Assembly (NCBI RefSeq): GCF_001641755.2
Contig: NZ_LRFG02000007.1
Span: forward strand, 42,912 to 106,911
Direction: 5' to 3'
From: Microbulbifer flavimaris
GTDB taxonomy: Bacteria; Pseudomonadota; Gammaproteobacteria; Pseudomonadales; Cellvibrionaceae
Length of the DNA stretch: 64,000 bases
In this document: positions 30,713 to 40,743 of the stretch, piece after piece
How positions within the stretch are numbered: position 1 is the stretch's first letter
Layout of the letters: each line of letters starts with the position of its first letter
The notes under the pieces: model-generated
Databases searched by the model: none
Seen by the model: only the letters and a program-made list of their open reading frames with translations
Told to the model about the DNA's origin: nothing
Translations under genes and position numbers: made by a program

Positions 30713-31047
30713 GGGACCTCCGAAACAGGGATGCGCTTATTATTGGTCCCGAGTGTTCACAACCGGAGCGCAGAAATAAAGTCCGGCGGGGACAAGCCCG
30801 GGGGCCGATCCTGCTGGCTGATACGAGGAGATGCGGTCGCTGGTGCTGAAACTTGCCCAGCAACCTCTGAATCCGGTGGCTCAGCTCACCCTGGGAGAGG
30901 TCCCTTCCCAGCTGTTAAGTACCCAGGCGGCTCCGGGGAGCACTGGCGGCGTTGACCGCAGTCAGGCCGACCCTGACGAAGACCGGACCAACACTCACCA
31001 CGTGAGATCACGGACGGATCGGAGAAAAGTGAGGTGCGCTCTAAAGG
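30713..31047. other. 335-bp intergenic region, nothing recognised
   Basis: Lies between the DUF1315 gene and the acylase gene on the minus strand. A plus-strand frame from 30831 reads through it, but it has no proper ribosome-binding spacing and runs on antisense through the DUF1315 gene. No repeat, terminator or clear promoter is visible. Confidence 0.5.
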
Positions 31048-31293
31048 TTACGCCCAGTTCAGCGGCTGTTCCTCGTCCTTGTCCGCGCAGGGGGTCTCCT
31101 TTGGTGGTACATAGCCGATCCGCGATTCCTCTGGCAGGTTTTTCATCTCCCAGTTGGCGACGGCTTCAGCGCAGAGGGTGCGCTGCTCCGAGGTCAATGA
31201 CTGACCGTTCGGCCACTTCCCGAGCTCGATGGCACGCTTGAGGCTGCCGACGATTTGCGGGTTCAGGTTATCCAGCAACTGTTGCAGGGTCAT
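31048..31293 (-). CDS. DUF1315 (YeaC-like) protein
   Basis: An 81-residue protein of the DUF1315 family represented by E. coli YeaC. It shares the start pattern (MTLQQLLDNLNPQIV) and the SLKRAIELGKWPNGQSLTSEQ core, and ends in an acidic tail. Function is unknown. GGAGG 5 nt before the ATG at 31293 sets the start. It lies downstream of the rplQ terminator, so it is probably a separate unit. Confidence 0.85.
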   Translation of the reverse strand: MTLQQLLDNLNPQIVGSLKRAIELGKWPNGQSLTSEQRTLCAEAVANWEMKNLPEESRIGYVPPKETPCADKDEEQPLNWA

Positions 31294-31359
31294 GGAGACC
31301 TCCGGGTTCAAGAGAGCACCGATAGGCGGCATCAGATGGCCAATTATACGCCAAACAGG

Positions 31360-31388
31360 CGAAAAAAAAGCCGGTCATTGACCGGCTT
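31360..31388 (-). terminator. terminator of the alpha operon
   Basis: Minus-strand AAGCCGGTCA-A-TGACCGGCTT followed by six or more T, placed about 40 nt after the rplQ stop; it closes the ribosomal superoperon. Confidence 0.9.
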
Positions 31389-31430
31389 CTTCTGACTCGG
31401 TATTCGCCAGGGGCGAGTTACCGCGGCGAT

Positions 31431-31826
31431 TTACGCCTCAGCAGCTTCCGCTGCGTCGTCTTCGACCTGAGGGCGATCAACCAGCTCAACGAAGGCCATC
31501 GGGGCCTTGTCGCCAGCACGGAAACCGCACTTCAGGATGCGAATGTAGCCACCCGGGCGAGACTCGTAACGCGGTCCAAGCTCTTCGAAAAGCTTCTTGA
31601 CCGCGTCCTTGTCACGCAGACGGGCAAACGCCAGACGGCGGTTGGCGACACTGTCCTTCTTGGCCAGGGTGATCAGCGGCTCCGCAACGCGACGCAGCTC
31701 CTTGGCTTTTGGCAGGGTGGTTTTAATCAGTTCGTGTTCAACCAGCGACGCAGTCATGTTCTTGAACATGGATTTGCGATGGGCGCTGGTACGGCTGAAT
31801 TTACGGCCACTATAGCGATGACGCAT
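31431..31826 (-). CDS. rplQ: 50S ribosomal protein L17
   Basis: L17, 131 residues; family start [20 protein letters not shown] and the [21 protein letters not shown] segment. Its alanine/glutamate-rich C-terminus ([11 protein letters not shown]) is a normal variable tail. Last gene of the alpha operon, 134 nt after rpoA; a perfect GTGCGGCC/GGCCGCAC hairpin lies in that gap (31933-31951). Confidence 0.97.
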   Translation of the reverse strand: MRHRYSGRKFSRTSAHRKSMFKNMTASLVEHELIKTTLPKAKELRRVAEPLITLAKKDSVANRRLAFARLRDKDAVKKLFEELGPRYESRPGGYIRILKCGFRAGDKAPMAFVELVDRPQVEDDAAEAAEA

Positions 31827-31960
31827 AACTCAATTCCTTACGACATTTTGCTAACGACGGTGCTGTCTCAGCAAGTCGTGCTGGAGCGGCGCTCACCAGG
31901 GGCCAGACACCGCTCGGGTTCTTTCTAAGCGTGCGGCCACTGGCCGCACCTACCAGATAC

Positions 31961-32971
31961 TTACAGGGGGCTCAGCTTGCTGTCACCCTTGAGGCTGGCC
32001 GGTGGCCAGTTCTCGAGGCGCATACCCAGGGACAGACCGCGAGAGGCCAGAACGTCCTTGATTTCGGTCAGGGACTTCTTGCCCAGGTTCGGCGTCTTCA
32101 GCAGTTCCACTTCGGTGCGCTGGATCAGGTCACCGATATAGTAGATGTTCTCTGCCTTCAGACAGTTTGCCGAACGTACGGTCAGTTCCAGGTCGTCCAC
32201 CGGACGCAGCAGAACCGGATCAACTTCCGGCTCCTGGGCTGCCGGCTGGGTGTCCTTCTCGCCTTCCAGGTCGACGAACACGGCCAGCTGCTGCTGCAGG
32301 ATGGTCGCGGCGCGACGGATGGCTTCTTCCGGATCCAGGGTACCGTTGGTCTCCAGGTCCAGAACCAGCTTGTCCAGGTCAGTGCGCTGCTCCACACGCG
32401 CGGCTTCCACGCTGTAGGAGACGCGGCGAACCGGGCTGAAAGAGGCGTCCAGCTGCAGACGACCGATCGAGCGAGTCTCTTCCTCGTCCTCACGACGGGC
32501 ATCGGCGGGCTGGTAGCCACGGCCGCGCGCGACGGTCAGACGCAGGCTGAGTTCGACGTCCCCGGTGATGTTGGCAATCACCTGTTCCGGATTGACGATC
32601 TCGATGTCGTGATCCACCTGGATATCTCCGGCGGTCACCGCACCCGGTCCCTTCTTGCTCAGGCTCAGCACGGCCTGATCCTTGCCGTGCATGACAACGG
32701 CAATTTCCTTCAGGTTGAGCAGGATTTCGATTACGTCTTCCTGCACACCTTCAATCGCGCTGTACTCGTGCTCAACACCGTCGATCTCGACTTCAGTGAC
32801 GGCGCAGCCCGGCATGGAGGACAGCAGGATGCGACGCAGTGCGTTACCCAGAGTGTGGCCGAAACCACGCTCCAGCGGCTCCAGAACCACCTTGGCGTGG
32901 TTCGGGTTGTACTCGGTGACGTCAATACGACGGGGTGTCAAAAACTCGTTGACAGCAGTCTGCATAGCCAT
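31961..32971 (-). CDS. rpoA: RNA polymerase subunit alpha
   Basis: The 336-residue subunit directs RNA polymerase assembly and contacts UP elements and activators. The N-terminal domain has the dimer/assembly region ([21 protein letters not shown]) and the C-terminal domain has the DNA-binding helices ([32 protein letters not shown]). Located between rpsD and rplQ as in other gammaproteobacteria. Confidence 0.98.
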   Translation of the reverse strand: MAMQTAVNEFLTPRRIDVTEYNPNHAKVVLEPLERGFGHTLGNALRRILLSSMPGCAVTEVEIDGVEHEYSAIEGVQEDVIEILLNLKEIAVVMHGKDQAVLSLSKKGPGAVTAGDIQVDHDIEIVNPEQVIANITGDVELSLRLTVARGRGYQPADARREDEEETRSIGRLQLDASFSPVRRVSYSVEAARVEQRTDLDKLVLDLETNGTLDPEEAIRRAATILQQQLAVFVDLEGEKDTQPAAQEPEVDPVLLRPVDDLELTVRSANCLKAENIYYIGDLIQRTEVELLKTPNLGKKSLTEIKDVLASRGLSLGMRLENWPPASLKGDSKLSPL

Positions 32972-32992
32972 ACCTGTTTAAAGTTGTATCCC

Positions 32993-33613
32993 TTACTTGG
33001 AGTAGAGTTCCACAATAAGGTTTTCGTTGATCTCTGCCGGCAGATCGACGCGATCCGGAACACGCTTGAACGTGCCTTCCAGCTTGGTCGCGTTGACGTC
33101 TACCCACTCGACATCGCCACGCTGGGCGGAGAGGGAAACGGAATTCTGGATACGCATCTGCTTCTTGGCTTTCTCGCGAATCGCAATCACGTCACCAGCC
33201 TGTACCTGGTAGGACGGGATGTTTACCGCGCTGCCATTGACCAGAATTGCCTTGTGGGCAACCAGCTGACGCGCTTCGGCGCGGGTCGCACCAAAGCCCA
33301 TGCGGTAAACCACATTGTCCAGGCGTTTTTCCAGCAACTGCAGAAGGTTTTCACCGGTAGCACCCTTGAGGCGCGCCGCTTCCTTATAGTAGTTACGGAA
33401 CTGCTTTTCCAGTACGCCGTAAATGCGGCGAACTTTCTGCTTTTCACGCAGCTGTACACCGTAGTCGCTCAGGCGACCACGACCCGCGCCATGCTGGCCC
33501 GGCTTGGTTTCCGCGCGGCACTTGGAATCGTGCGGGCGAACACCACTTTTCAGCTGAAGATCAGTACCTTCCCGACGGGAAAGTTTACATTTTGGTCCAA
33601 TATAACGTGCCAT
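32993..33613 (-). CDS. rpsD: 30S ribosomal protein S4
   Basis: S4 nucleates 30S assembly and, in E. coli, represses translation of the alpha operon by binding its leader. The 206 residues begin [19 protein letters not shown] and carry the S4 RNA-binding domain ([20 protein letters not shown], then HKAILVNG). Confidence 0.98.
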   Translation of the reverse strand: MARYIGPKCKLSRREGTDLQLKSGVRPHDSKCRAETKPGQHGAGRGRLSDYGVQLREKQKVRRIYGVLEKQFRNYYKEAARLKGATGENLLQLLEKRLDNVVYRMGFGATRAEARQLVAHKAILVNGSAVNIPSYQVQAGDVIAIREKAKKQMRIQNSVSLSAQRGDVEWVDVNATKLEGTFKRVPDRVDLPAEINENLIVELYSK

Positions 33614-33628
33614 CTTGTCAGCCCCCTC

Positions 33629-34018
33629 TTACACGCGACGCTTTTTGGGCGGACGACAACCATTATGCGGGATCGGCGTCACGTCGGTGATGTTGGTGAT
33701 CTTGAAGCCGCAGTTGTTCAGTGCGCGAACGGCAGATTCGCGACCGGGGCCAGGGCCCTTAACTTCGACATCGAGGTTTTTCAGGCCGTATTCCTGAGCG
33801 GCATTACCTGCGCGCTCTGCGGCAACCTGGGCTGCAAACGGCGTGCTCTTACGAGAGCCGCGGAAACCGGAACCACCGGCGGTGGCCCAGCTGAGGGTAT
33901 TACCCTGACGATCAGTGATCGTTACGATCGTGTTGTTAAACGATGCGTGGACGTGGGCAATACCGTCGACAACGGTCTTTTTGACCTTTTTGCGAACAGT
34001 AGTTTTTGGCTTAGCCAT
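33629..34018 (-). CDS. rpsK: 30S ribosomal protein S11
   Basis: S11 forms part of the 30S platform near the mRNA exit. The 129 residues have the family core ([33 protein letters not shown]) and the basic end CRPPKKRRV. It lies 15 nt before rpsD. Confidence 0.98.
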   Translation of the reverse strand: MAKPKTTVRKKVKKTVVDGIAHVHASFNNTIVTITDRQGNTLSWATAGGSGFRGSRKSTPFAAQVAAERAGNAAQEYGLKNLDVEVKGPGPGRESAVRALNNCGFKITNITDVTPIPHNGCRPPKKRRV

Positions 34019-34094
34019 ACCTGTATCCTAAATCCTGTATCAAATCCCCCGATACCCGAGGGTTTCTTAAACCGCGATTGGCAGCGCGATCGCC

Positions 34095-34451
34095 TTACTT
34101 GCGAATCGGCTTGCGCGGGCCCTTACGGGTGCGGGCGTTTGTCTTGGTGCGCTGGCCACGCAGCGGCAGGCTGCGACGGTGGCGCAAACCGCGGAAGCAA
34201 CCCAGGTCCATCAAACGCTTGATGTTCATGGAAACTTCGCGGCGCAGATCACCTTCCACGGTCAGTTTTGCAACTTCACCACGGATAGATTCAATCTGGT
34301 CTTCAGACAGATCACGGATTTTGGTGGATTCAGCGATACCAACCGCTGCCAGAATAGACTTAGACGTCGTGCGACCAACCCCAAAGATATGGGTGAGGGA
34401 GATCACGGCGTGCTTGTGGTCTGGTACATTGACACCAGCAATACGTGCCAT
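34095..34451 (-). CDS. rpsM: 30S ribosomal protein S13
   Basis: S13, 118 residues, contacts the P-site tRNA and the central bridge. It has [20 protein letters not shown] at the start and the basic end [18 protein letters not shown]. The ATG at 34451 is used (GGAG 9 nt upstream); an earlier in-frame ATG adds only five residues. First gene of the alpha operon, with a hairpin just upstream of its ribosome-binding site. Confidence 0.97.
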   Translation of the reverse strand: MARIAGVNVPDHKHAVISLTHIFGVGRTTSKSILAAVGIAESTKIRDLSEDQIESIRGEVAKLTVEGDLRREVSMNIKRLMDLGCFRGLRHRRSLPLRGQRTKTNARTRKGPRKPIRK

Positions 34452-34473
34452 AGAGGCATACTCCACGTATTGG

Positions 34474-34493
34474 GAGTCACTCTTGTGTGACTC
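34474..34493 (-). promoter_or_regulatory. alpha operon leader hairpin
   Basis: GAGTCAC-ACAAGA-GTGACTC forms a perfect 7-bp stem about 22 nt before rpsM. In E. coli the corresponding leader binds S4; whether this structure does so is inference. Confidence 0.5.
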
Positions 34494-34554
34494 ATCTTAG
34501 ATTACGGCGCTGACAGCGACTAAAAAACGGCCTGCGCCACCAAAAAGGCGCGCA

Positions 34555-34583
34555 AGAATAGCTTCTCAGACACTAAATTGCAA
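34555..34583 (-). promoter_or_regulatory. alpha operon promoter
   Basis: Minus-strand TTGCAA (34578-34583) and TATTCT (34555-34560) with a 17-bp spacer and GC-rich discriminator (TGCGCGCC). It would give a leader of about 95 nt before rpsM. Confidence 0.7.
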
Positions 34584-34651
34584 TAGCCCGCCTCCTCCGC
34601 GAACCGATCGTGGAGAGAAACGGACGACAGTCAACGCCCCCAATTGGAACC

Positions 34652-34799
34652 GAAGGGCTGACCCTTCAGTCCCCACCGGGCGTCAAGGGACTCCCGGTGT
34701 CGCCAGTGACCGCGGGGGCCGCAGTCACTGGCATGTTCGAATACTGGCGTCTCAGGCAGCCATCCCTGGGTGGACGCCGTTCCGGCCATCCATGGCCGG
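34652..34799. repeat. cluster of hairpins between rpmJ and the alpha promoter
   Basis: Successive inverted repeats on the plus strand: GAAGGG/CCCTTC (34652-34667), CACCGGG/CCCGGTG (34674-34699), GCCAGTGAC/GTCACTGGC with an inner GCGG/CCGC (34702-34732), an imperfect stem around loop ATCCCT (34757-34772), and CCGGCC-ATCCAT-GGCCGG (34782-34799). No gene lies in this part of the 34452-34839 gap. The last two share loop type with the elements at 16.6-16.9 kb. Confidence 0.65.
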
Positions 34800-34811
34800 C
34801 GGATAATCACA

Positions 34812-34832
34812 GCCCGAGGCAGTGCCTCGGGC
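34812..34832 (-). terminator. hairpin after rpmJ, no T-tract
   Basis: GCCCGAGGC-ACT-GCCTCGGGC is a perfect 9-bp stem 7 nt after the rpmJ stop. No T-run follows, so termination of the spc operon here would be partial at best. Confidence 0.5.
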
Positions 34833-34839
34833 GAAGTGA

Positions 34840-34956
34840 TTAGCCCTGCCGCTGCTTGTGGCGCGGCTCAGCGCTGCAGATAACCCGCAGAACGCCCTTG
34901 CGGCGCACGATCTTGCAGTTACGGCAGATCTTTTTAACAGAAGCGCGTACTTTCAT
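34840..34956 (-). CDS. rpmJ: 50S ribosomal protein L36
   Basis: A 38-residue protein with the L36 signature [20 protein letters not shown]. It is the zinc-ribbon (C+) form: CRNC, then VIC and an RH pair supply the Cys3-His ligands. It is the last gene of the spc operon, after secY. Confidence 0.96.
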   Translation of the reverse strand: MKVRASVKKICRNCKIVRRKGVLRVICSAEPRHKQRQG

Positions 34957-34998
34957 GATCCTACCTCAATTCACTTAAACCGCATGCCGGTGCCGCTA

Positions 34999-36345
34999 TC
35001 AGCGGCGACCGTAGCCCTGCAGGTTCGCCTTTTTCATCATTCCTTCGTACTGGTGCGACAGCAAGTGCGACTGCACCTGAGCCATGAAGTCCATCACTAC
35101 GACCACCACGATCAGCAGTGAAGTACCACCCAGATAGAAGGGTATGTTCAGCCCGACCACCAGGAACTGCGGCAGCAGGGAGACCAGTGCGATATACACG
35201 GCGCCGACCAGGGTGAGGCGAGTCAGAACGCTATCGATGTAGCGAGCCGTCTGTTCACCAGGACGAATGCCGGGCACGTACGCGCCAGACTTTTTCAGGT
35301 TGTCGGCCACTTCATTCGGGTTGAACATCAACGCCGTATAGAAGAAGCAGAAGAATCCGATCAGCAGCGCGAACAGGATAATGTTCAGCGGCTGACCTGG
35401 CCCGAGCTGCAGTGCCATCCACTGCAGAATCTGCGCACCGATTCCTTCGCCACCCTGACCAAACCACTGAGCCAGCGTGGCCGGGAACAGCAGGATACTG
35501 CTAGCGAAGATCACCGGGATTACGCCCGCCATGTTCACCTTCAGCGGCAGGTGGCTGGACTGAGCCGCGGGAGCGGCTGAGTAGCGACCCGCCTGACGGC
35601 GCGCATGGTTGATGGTGATCCGCCGCTGGCCGCGCTCCATCACTACGACAAAGTAAACCACCGCGATGGCAACAAAGCCGATAGCCAGCAGCAACAGAAT
35701 GTGCAGCTCACCCTGACGGGCCTGCTCAAACGCCTGGCCGATGGCACTGGGCAGGCCGGCAACGATACCGGCAAAGATCAGCATGGAGATGCCGTTACCG
35801 ACACCGCGCTCAGTGATCTGCTCACCCAGCCACATCATGAACACCGCACCGGTCACCAGTGACACAACGGCCACAAAGTAGAAACCGAATGCCGGGTCTG
35901 CAGAGTAGGCCAGGTTCTGACCAGCCAGCCCGAAGGTCATGCCGATACCCTGGATCAGGGCCAGCACCACCGTCAGATAACGGGTGTACTGGTTGATCTT
36001 GCGCCGGCCCGCGTCACCCTCTTTCTTGAGGGCTTCGAGGGACGGTGTCACCGCGGTCATCAACTGCATGATGATGGACGCGGAGATGTACGGCATGATG
36101 CCCAGCGCCAGAATACTCATGCGCTCCAGTGCACCGCCCGAGAACATGTTAAACAGACCCAGGATGGTTCCCTGATTCTGATTGAACAGATTGGACAGCT
36201 TTTCCGGATCAATGCCGGGCACCGGAATATGGGTACCTACGCGATACACAAGTATTGCGAGGAACAGAAAACGAAGGCGAGCCCAAAGCTCGCCCAATCC
36301 CTTGCTGTTGCCCAGGGAATTTACGCCGGATCCTGGTCGTGCCAT
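34999..36345 (-). CDS. secY: preprotein translocase subunit SecY
   Basis: The channel-forming subunit of the Sec translocon, 448 residues with ten hydrophobic spans. Signatures include [12 protein letters not shown] near the N-terminus, [12 protein letters not shown] and the cytoplasmic loop [22 protein letters not shown] that contacts SecA and ribosomes. It lies in the spc operon between rplO and rpmJ; its partner secE is in this window at 62.8 kb. Confidence 0.98.
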   Translation of the reverse strand: MARPGSGVNSLGNSKGLGELWARLRFLFLAILVYRVGTHIPVPGIDPEKLSNLFNQNQGTILGLFNMFSGGALERMSILALGIMPYISASIIMQLMTAVTPSLEALKKEGDAGRRKINQYTRYLTVVLALIQGIGMTFGLAGQNLAYSADPAFGFYFVAVVSLVTGAVFMMWLGEQITERGVGNGISMLIFAGIVAGLPSAIGQAFEQARQGELHILLLLAIGFVAIAVVYFVVVMERGQRRITINHARRQAGRYSAAPAAQSSHLPLKVNMAGVIPVIFASSILLFPATLAQWFGQGGEGIGAQILQWMALQLGPGQPLNIILFALLIGFFCFFYTALMFNPNEVADNLKKSGAYVPGIRPGEQTARYIDSVLTRLTLVGAVYIALVSLLPQFLVVGLNIPFYLGGTSLLIVVVVVMDFMAQVQSHLLSHQYEGMMKKANLQGYGRR

Positions 36346-36356
36346 TGGGGCCTCAA

Positions 36357-36791
36357 TTAGTCTTCTACTTTACCGCCAGCAGCTTCGATGGCCGCTTTCG
36401 CACCTTTGGTGACGCCGAGACCCTTGACGGTAACCGCCTTGGTCAGCTCGCCAGAAAGGAACACTTTGGCGCGTTTTACGTGGCTGCCGATAATATCGGC
36501 ATTCTTCAGCGCTGCCAAATCGATTACGTCCGCATCTACCTTGTTCAGCTCACCCAGACGCACTTCCGCCGCGAAGCGGGAGGTGTATGCAGTGAAGCCG
36601 TACTTCGGCAAACGCTTCTGCAGCGGCATCTGACCGCCTTCGAAGCCTGGACGAACGCTGCCGCCGGAACGGGACTTCTGACCCTTGTGGCCACGGCCAC
36701 CGGTCTTGCCCAGGCCACTGCCGATACCGCGACCGACGCGCTTGGCAGCGTGCTTGTGACCTTCAGCGGGAGAAAGTTCATTCAAACGCAT
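36357..36791 (-). CDS. rplO: 50S ribosomal protein L15
   Basis: L15, 144 residues; [20 protein letters not shown], then the glycine-rich [20 protein letters not shown] loop that penetrates 23S rRNA, and [20 protein letters not shown]. It follows rpmD by 1 nt and precedes secY. Confidence 0.97.
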   Translation of the reverse strand: MRLNELSPAEGHKHAAKRVGRGIGSGLGKTGGRGHKGQKSRSGGSVRPGFEGGQMPLQKRLPKYGFTAYTSRFAAEVRLGELNKVDADVIDLAALKNADIIGSHVKRAKVFLSGELTKAVTVKGLGVTKGAKAAIEAAGGKVED

Positions 36792-36792
36792 G

Positions 36793-36978
36793 TTATTCCC
36801 CCTCCACCTTTACCAGGTAGTTCACTTTGTTGATCATGCCGCGCACAGCCGGAGTGTCTTCCACTTCCACAGTGTGACCGATGCGGCGCAGACCCAGACC
36901 GGCAACGCACGCCTGATGGTTTTTCAGGCGTCCGGCGATGCTTTTGATCTGGGTGACTTTGATGGTCTTCTTAGCCAT
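36793..36978 (-). CDS. rpmD: 50S ribosomal protein L30
   Basis: L30, 61 residues of the short bacterial form: [17 protein letters not shown] and [12 protein letters not shown]. The ATG at 36978 yields [10 protein letters not shown]; an upstream GTG would add MGKT. It lies between rpsE and rplO. Confidence 0.95.
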   Translation of the reverse strand: MAKKTIKVTQIKSIAGRLKNHQACVAGLGLRRIGHTVEVEDTPAVRGMINKVNYLVKVEGE

Positions 36979-37016
36979 GGTCTTACCCACTAAATAACCT
37001 TTGGTCCGAACCGCAA

Positions 37017-37523
37017 TCAGTTCAGGATTTCTTCAACAGACTTGCCGCGCTTGGCCGCTACGTCTTCCGGGCTGTTCATCTGAGACAGCGCGTCGAAAGT
37101 AGCACGCACTACGTTCACCGGGTTGGTGGAGCCGTAGCACTTGGCCAGTACGTTGTGCACGCCTGCCATTTCCAGTACGGAGCGCATGGCACCGCCAGCA
37201 ATGACACCGGTACCCTGGGAGGCCGGCTGCATGTATACCTTGGAACCACCGTGTACACCTTTGGTGGCGTACTGGATGGTGTCGCCATTCAGCTCAACCT
37301 GAATCATGTTGCGACGCGCAGCTTCCATCGCCTTCTGGATAGCGACCGGTACTTCGCGGGCCTTGCCGCGACCGAAACCGACACGTCCGTTACCGTCACC
37401 AACGACAGTCAGTGCGGTAAAAGCGAAGATGCGACCACCTTTTACAGTCTTGGCAACGCGATTGACCTGGACCAGCTTTTCCTGCAGGCCTTCGTCGTTG
37501 CTTTTGTCTTTCTCTCTAGCCAT
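37017..37523 (-). CDS. rpsE: 30S ribosomal protein S5
   Basis: S5, 168 residues, helps keep decoding accuracy. It has the dsRNA-binding-like N-terminal domain ([20 protein letters not shown]) and the conserved [14 protein letters not shown] and [15 protein letters not shown] segments. Residue positions known for spectinomycin resistance look ordinary. Confidence 0.97.
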   Translation of the reverse strand: MAREKDKSNDEGLQEKLVQVNRVAKTVKGGRIFAFTALTVVGDGNGRVGFGRGKAREVPVAIQKAMEAARRNMIQVELNGDTIQYATKGVHGGSKVYMQPASQGTGVIAGGAMRSVLEMAGVHNVLAKCYGSTNPVNVVRATFDALSQMNSPEDVAAKRGKSVEEILN

Positions 37524-37533
37524 AACTCAACCC

Positions 37534-37884
37534 TTAGAATTTCAGACCGGCTTCGCGGGCAGCGTCAGCCAGAGCCTTGACACGGCCGTGGTATTTAAAA
37601 CCGCTGCGGTCGAAGGCAACTTCTTCAACGCCGGCAGCCTTGGCGCGCTCGGCGATCAGGGAGCCTACCGCTGTCGCGGCATCGACGTTACCGGTTTTAC
37701 CTGCGCGCAGGTCCTTATCCAGGGTAGAGGCAGTGGCCAATACCTTGTCGCCGTCGGCGGACAGGATCTGTGCGTAAATGTGGCGCGGCGTACGGTTCAC
37801 GGTCAGGCGAACAGCGCCGAGCTCGCGGATCTTGGCGCGGGCACGACGTGCACGACGCAAGCGAGATTGCTTCTTAACGTTCAT
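37534..37884 (-). CDS. rplR: 50S ribosomal protein L18
   Basis: L18, 116 residues, binds 5S rRNA. It shows the basic N-terminus ([20 protein letters not shown]), [13 protein letters not shown] and the end [20 protein letters not shown]. Ten nt separate it from rpsE. Confidence 0.97.
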   Translation of the reverse strand: MNVKKQSRLRRARRARAKIRELGAVRLTVNRTPRHIYAQILSADGDKVLATASTLDKDLRAGKTGNVDAATAVGSLIAERAKAAGVEEVAFDRSGFKYHGRVKALADAAREAGLKF

Positions 37885-37897
37885 TTCAATGCCCTAC

Positions 37898-38431
37898 CTA
37901 CTTCTTCTTAGCCTCTTTGCGATACACGCGCTCTTCGGCGTAGCGGACACCCTTACCTTTGTAGGGCTCCGGCGGACGGAATGCGCGGATCTCGGCGGCC
38001 ACTTGGCCCAGCAGCTGCTTGTTGCTGCTCTTGAGTACGATTTCAGTCTGGCTCGGGGTTTCGGCGCTAACGCCCTCCGGCAGCTGATAATCGATCGGGT
38101 GGGAGAAGCCCAGGGTCAGGTTGACGGTCTTGCCAGACGCTTTCGCGCGGTAACCTACACCCAACAGCTGCAGTTTCTTCTCGAAACCCTGGCTCACGCC
38201 AACAACCATGTTGTTGACCAGAGCGCGAGTGGTACCAGACAGTGCCTTGGCCTGCTTGGAACCATTGCGGGCTGCGAAAGTCAGCTTGCCTTCAGCTTCG
38301 GCTACTTCCACGTCGCCGTGGATAACCATGCTCAGGTTGCCATTTCCACCCTTGACGGCGATGTCCTGGCCTTTCAGGTCAACAGTCACGCCGGCGGGGA
38401 TAGTTACTGGATCATTTGCTACTCGAGACAT
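37898..38431 (-). CDS. rplF: 50S ribosomal protein L6
   Basis: L6, 177 residues, two repeated alpha/beta domains; begins [15 protein letters not shown] and ends with the family motif [20 protein letters not shown], close to the sarcin-ricin loop in the ribosome. Confidence 0.97.
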   Translation of the reverse strand: MSRVANDPVTIPAGVTVDLKGQDIAVKGGNGNLSMVIHGDVEVAEAEGKLTFAARNGSKQAKALSGTTRALVNNMVVGVSQGFEKKLQLLGVGYRAKASGKTVNLTLGFSHPIDYQLPEGVSAETPSQTEIVLKSSNKQLLGQVAAEIRAFRPPEPYKGKGVRYAEERVYRKEAKKK

Positions 38432-38443
38432 ACTAACCCCCGC

Positions 38444-38836
38444 TTAGAATACGGTGCAGAGCACTTCGCCACCGACACCAGCCTGACGAGCGGCACGATC
38501 AGTCATCACACCCTTGGAGGTGGAGACGATAGCGACACCCAGGCCACCGCGTACGGAAGGCAGAGCTTTCTTACCAGAGTAAGCGCGCAGGCCAGGACGG
38601 GATACCCGGTCCAGCTCGGCGATGACCGGCTTGCCCTGAAAGTATTTCAGGTCAATGGTCAGTTCGGGCTTGGCACCCTCGCTTACGGCGTAATCATTGA
38701 CGTAACCCTCGTCCTTCAGGACTTTGGCTACAGCAATCTTCAGTTTGGATGAAGGCAGAGTAACGCTCGCCTTTCCGCGCCCCAGGGCATTGCGGATGCG
38801 AGTCAGCATATCTGCCAACGGATCTTGCATACTCAT
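38444..38836 (-). CDS. rpsH: 30S ribosomal protein S8
   Basis: S8, 130 residues, a primary 16S rRNA binder; in E. coli it also represses the spc operon through a site near rplE. It begins [20 protein letters not shown] and ends [20 protein letters not shown] plus the [10 protein letters not shown] strand. Confidence 0.97.
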   Translation of the reverse strand: MSMQDPLADMLTRIRNALGRGKASVTLPSSKLKIAVAKVLKDEGYVNDYAVSEGAKPELTIDLKYFQGKPVIAELDRVSRPGLRAYSGKKALPSVRGGLGVAIVSTSKGVMTDRAARQAGVGGEVLCTVF

Positions 38837-38862
38837 TTGTTAATGACTCCTCAAGTCTGCCT

Positions 38863-39168
38863 TTACCAGCTGGACTTAACCAGGCCGGGAACATCACCAC
38901 GCATGGCTGCTTCGCGCAGCTTGTTACGGCACAGGCCGAACTTGCGGTAGACAGCGTGGGGGCGACCAGTAATACGACAGCGGCGTTGCTGACGTACCGG
39001 GCTTGCATCGCGCGGCAGTTTCTGCAGCTTGAGTTGAGCCTCCCACTTTTCCTCATCGGAAGCAGTGGGACTGGCGATGATCGCCTTCAGCTCCTGACGC
39101 TTTTCAGCGTACTTAGCTGCGGTTCGAGCGCGCTTATCTTCGCGCGCAATCATGGATTTCTTCGCCAT
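38863..39168 (-). CDS. rpsN: 30S ribosomal protein S14
   Basis: S14 of the long, zinc-free (C-) type, 101 residues: [20 protein letters not shown] and the C-terminal [20 protein letters not shown]. It lacks the four-cysteine ribbon of the short form. Confidence 0.97.
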   Translation of the reverse strand: MAKKSMIAREDKRARTAAKYAEKRQELKAIIASPTASDEEKWEAQLKLQKLPRDASPVRQQRRCRITGRPHAVYRKFGLCRNKLREAAMRGDVPGLVKSSW

Positions 39169-39177
39169 GGAATCCTC

Positions 39178-39717
39178 TTAACCCTTGAAAGGGAAGTTAA
39201 ACGCTTTCAGCAGAGCACGACCTTGGTCGTCGTTCGCTGCTGTGGTGGTAATGCAAATATCCAGACCGCGGAGCTTGTCTACTTTGTCGTAGTCAATTTC
39301 CGGGAAGATAATTTGCTCGGTCACACCCATAGAGAAGTTTCCGCGGCCGTCGAACTGCTTCGGGCTGATGCCACGAAAGTCACGGATACGCGGGATCGCG
39401 ATGTCAACCAGTCGCTCCAGGAACTCATACATGCGCTCGCCGCGCAGAGTCACCTTACAACCGATCGGCCAACCATCACGGATCTTAAAGCCCGCAATAG
39501 ACTTGCGCGCTTTGGTCACGATGGGCTTCTGACCAGTAATCGCTGTCATGTCACTGACAGCGTGCTCCAGCACCTTCTTGTCACCAATCGCCTCACCAAC
39601 ACCCATGTTGATGGTGATCTTGGTGATGCGCGGCACTGCCATCACATTGTCGACACCCAGCTCTTCTTTCAGCTTGGGCGCGAGTTCTTTTACGTAGAGC
39701 TCTTTAAGCTTTGCCAT
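39178..39717 (-). CDS. rplE: 50S ribosomal protein L5
   Basis: L5, 179 residues, binds 5S rRNA and contacts S13 across the subunit interface. Family segments: [31 protein letters not shown] and [20 protein letters not shown]. Confidence 0.97.
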   Translation of the reverse strand: MAKLKELYVKELAPKLKEELGVDNVMAVPRITKITINMGVGEAIGDKKVLEHAVSDMTAITGQKPIVTKARKSIAGFKIRDGWPIGCKVTLRGERMYEFLERLVDIAIPRIRDFRGISPKQFDGRGNFSMGVTEQIIFPEIDYDKVDKLRGLDICITTTAANDDQGRALLKAFNFPFKG

Positions 39718-39735
39718 GATTAATACCCAACCTGC

Positions 39736-40053
39736 TTATGCGTCGACGGCTTCGCCGTTGGATTTGAAGACGCGAATCTTAGTGCCGTCTTCCAGTACTT
39801 TGAAGCCCACACGGTCAGCTTTCTGGGTTGACGGATTGAAAATCGCCACGTTGGAGACCTGAATAGCGGCCTCCTTCTCAACGATACCGCCGGAAATGCC
39901 CATCTGCGGGTTCGGCTTCTGGTGTTTTTTGATCATCTGTACACCGGATACGATCAGTCGGCCGTCGTTCAGCACCTTGCGTACGGTGCCGCGCTTGCCT
40001 TTGTCGCGACCGGCGATAACGATGACTTCGTCGTCACGCTTGATCTTGCGCAT
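39736..40053 (-). CDS. rplX: 50S ribosomal protein L24
   Basis: L24, 105 residues, an assembly initiator of 50S with an N-terminal KOW motif ([20 protein letters not shown]). It continues with [20 protein letters not shown]. Located between rplN and rplE. Confidence 0.97.
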   Translation of the reverse strand: MRKIKRDDEVIVIAGRDKGKRGTVRKVLNDGRLIVSGVQMIKKHQKPNPQMGISGGIVEKEAAIQVSNVAIFNPSTQKADRVGFKVLEDGTKIRVFKSNGEAVDA

Positions 40054-40074
40054 TACTCTATCTCCGCTCCAGGC

Positions 40075-40443
40075 TTAGATAACTTCGGGGGCCAGTGAGA
40101 TGATCTTCATGAACTTCTCACTGCGCAGCTCGCGAGTTACCGGGCCAAAAATACGGGTGCCAACCGGCGCATGTTGCTGGTTCAGCAGTACCGCTGCGTT
40201 TTCGTCAAACTTGATCAGGGAGCCGTCTGGGCGACGCACACCTTTCTTGGTGCGAACCACAACAGCGTTCATCACCTGACCTTTCTTTACTTTACCGCGG
40301 GGGATGGCTTCCTTAACGGTCACCTTGATAATGTCGCCCACGCCAGCATACCGACGATGGGAGCCGCCCAGCACCTTAATGCACATGACGCGGCGAGCCC
40401 CACTGTTGTCAGCTACTTCTAAGTAGGATTCCGCTTGAATCAT
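40075..40443 (-). CDS. rplN: 50S ribosomal protein L14
   Basis: L14, 122 residues: [40 protein letters not shown], and the end [12 protein letters not shown]. First gene of the spc operon in E. coli; here 34 nt after rpsQ, so likely continuous with the S10 transcript. Confidence 0.98.
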   Translation of the reverse strand: MIQAESYLEVADNSGARRVMCIKVLGGSHRRYAGVGDIIKVTVKEAIPRGKVKKGQVMNAVVVRTKKGVRRPDGSLIKFDENAAVLLNQQHAPVGTRIFGPVTRELRSEKFMKIISLAPEVI

Positions 40444-40477
40444 CGTCTCTCTCCGAAACTCTTCAATGCGCTAGGGG

Positions 40478-40741
40478 TTAAACCTTCGCCGCACGCTCTA
40501 CAATCTTTTGCAAAGACCAGGATTTGCTCTTGGACAGCGGACGAGACTCTTCAATAACTACAACATCACCGATGCTGCAATCATTGTTCTCGTCATGGGC
40601 CTTGAGCTTGGTGGACTTGCTCACATATTTACCGTAGATCGGGTGCTTCACACGGCGCTCGATCAAAACGGTGATGGTTTTGTCCATCTTGTCACTTACG
40701 ACTTTGCCAGTCGCAGTACGCTTCAGTTTTGCTTCAGCCAT
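40478..40741 (-). CDS. rpsQ: 30S ribosomal protein S17
   Basis: S17, 87 residues, an OB-fold primary 16S rRNA binder: [20 protein letters not shown] and [20 protein letters not shown]. It starts 2 nt after the rpmC stop and ends the S10 operon. Confidence 0.97.
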   Translation of the reverse strand: MAEAKLKRTATGKVVSDKMDKTITVLIERRVKHPIYGKYVSKSTKLKAHDENNDCSIGDVVVIEESRPLSKSKSWSLQKIVERAAKV

Positions 40742-40743
40742 GA

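Noticed and set aside
30831..31241. Plus-strand frame in the gap after the acylase gene
   Set aside because: GAGGAG directly abuts the ATG, leaving no spacing, and the frame runs on through the DUF1315 gene on the other strand; kept only as a low-interest observation.
31931..34222. 763-codon plus-strand frame across rpoA, rpsD and rpsK
   Set aside because: Antisense to three certain genes and without family resemblance.
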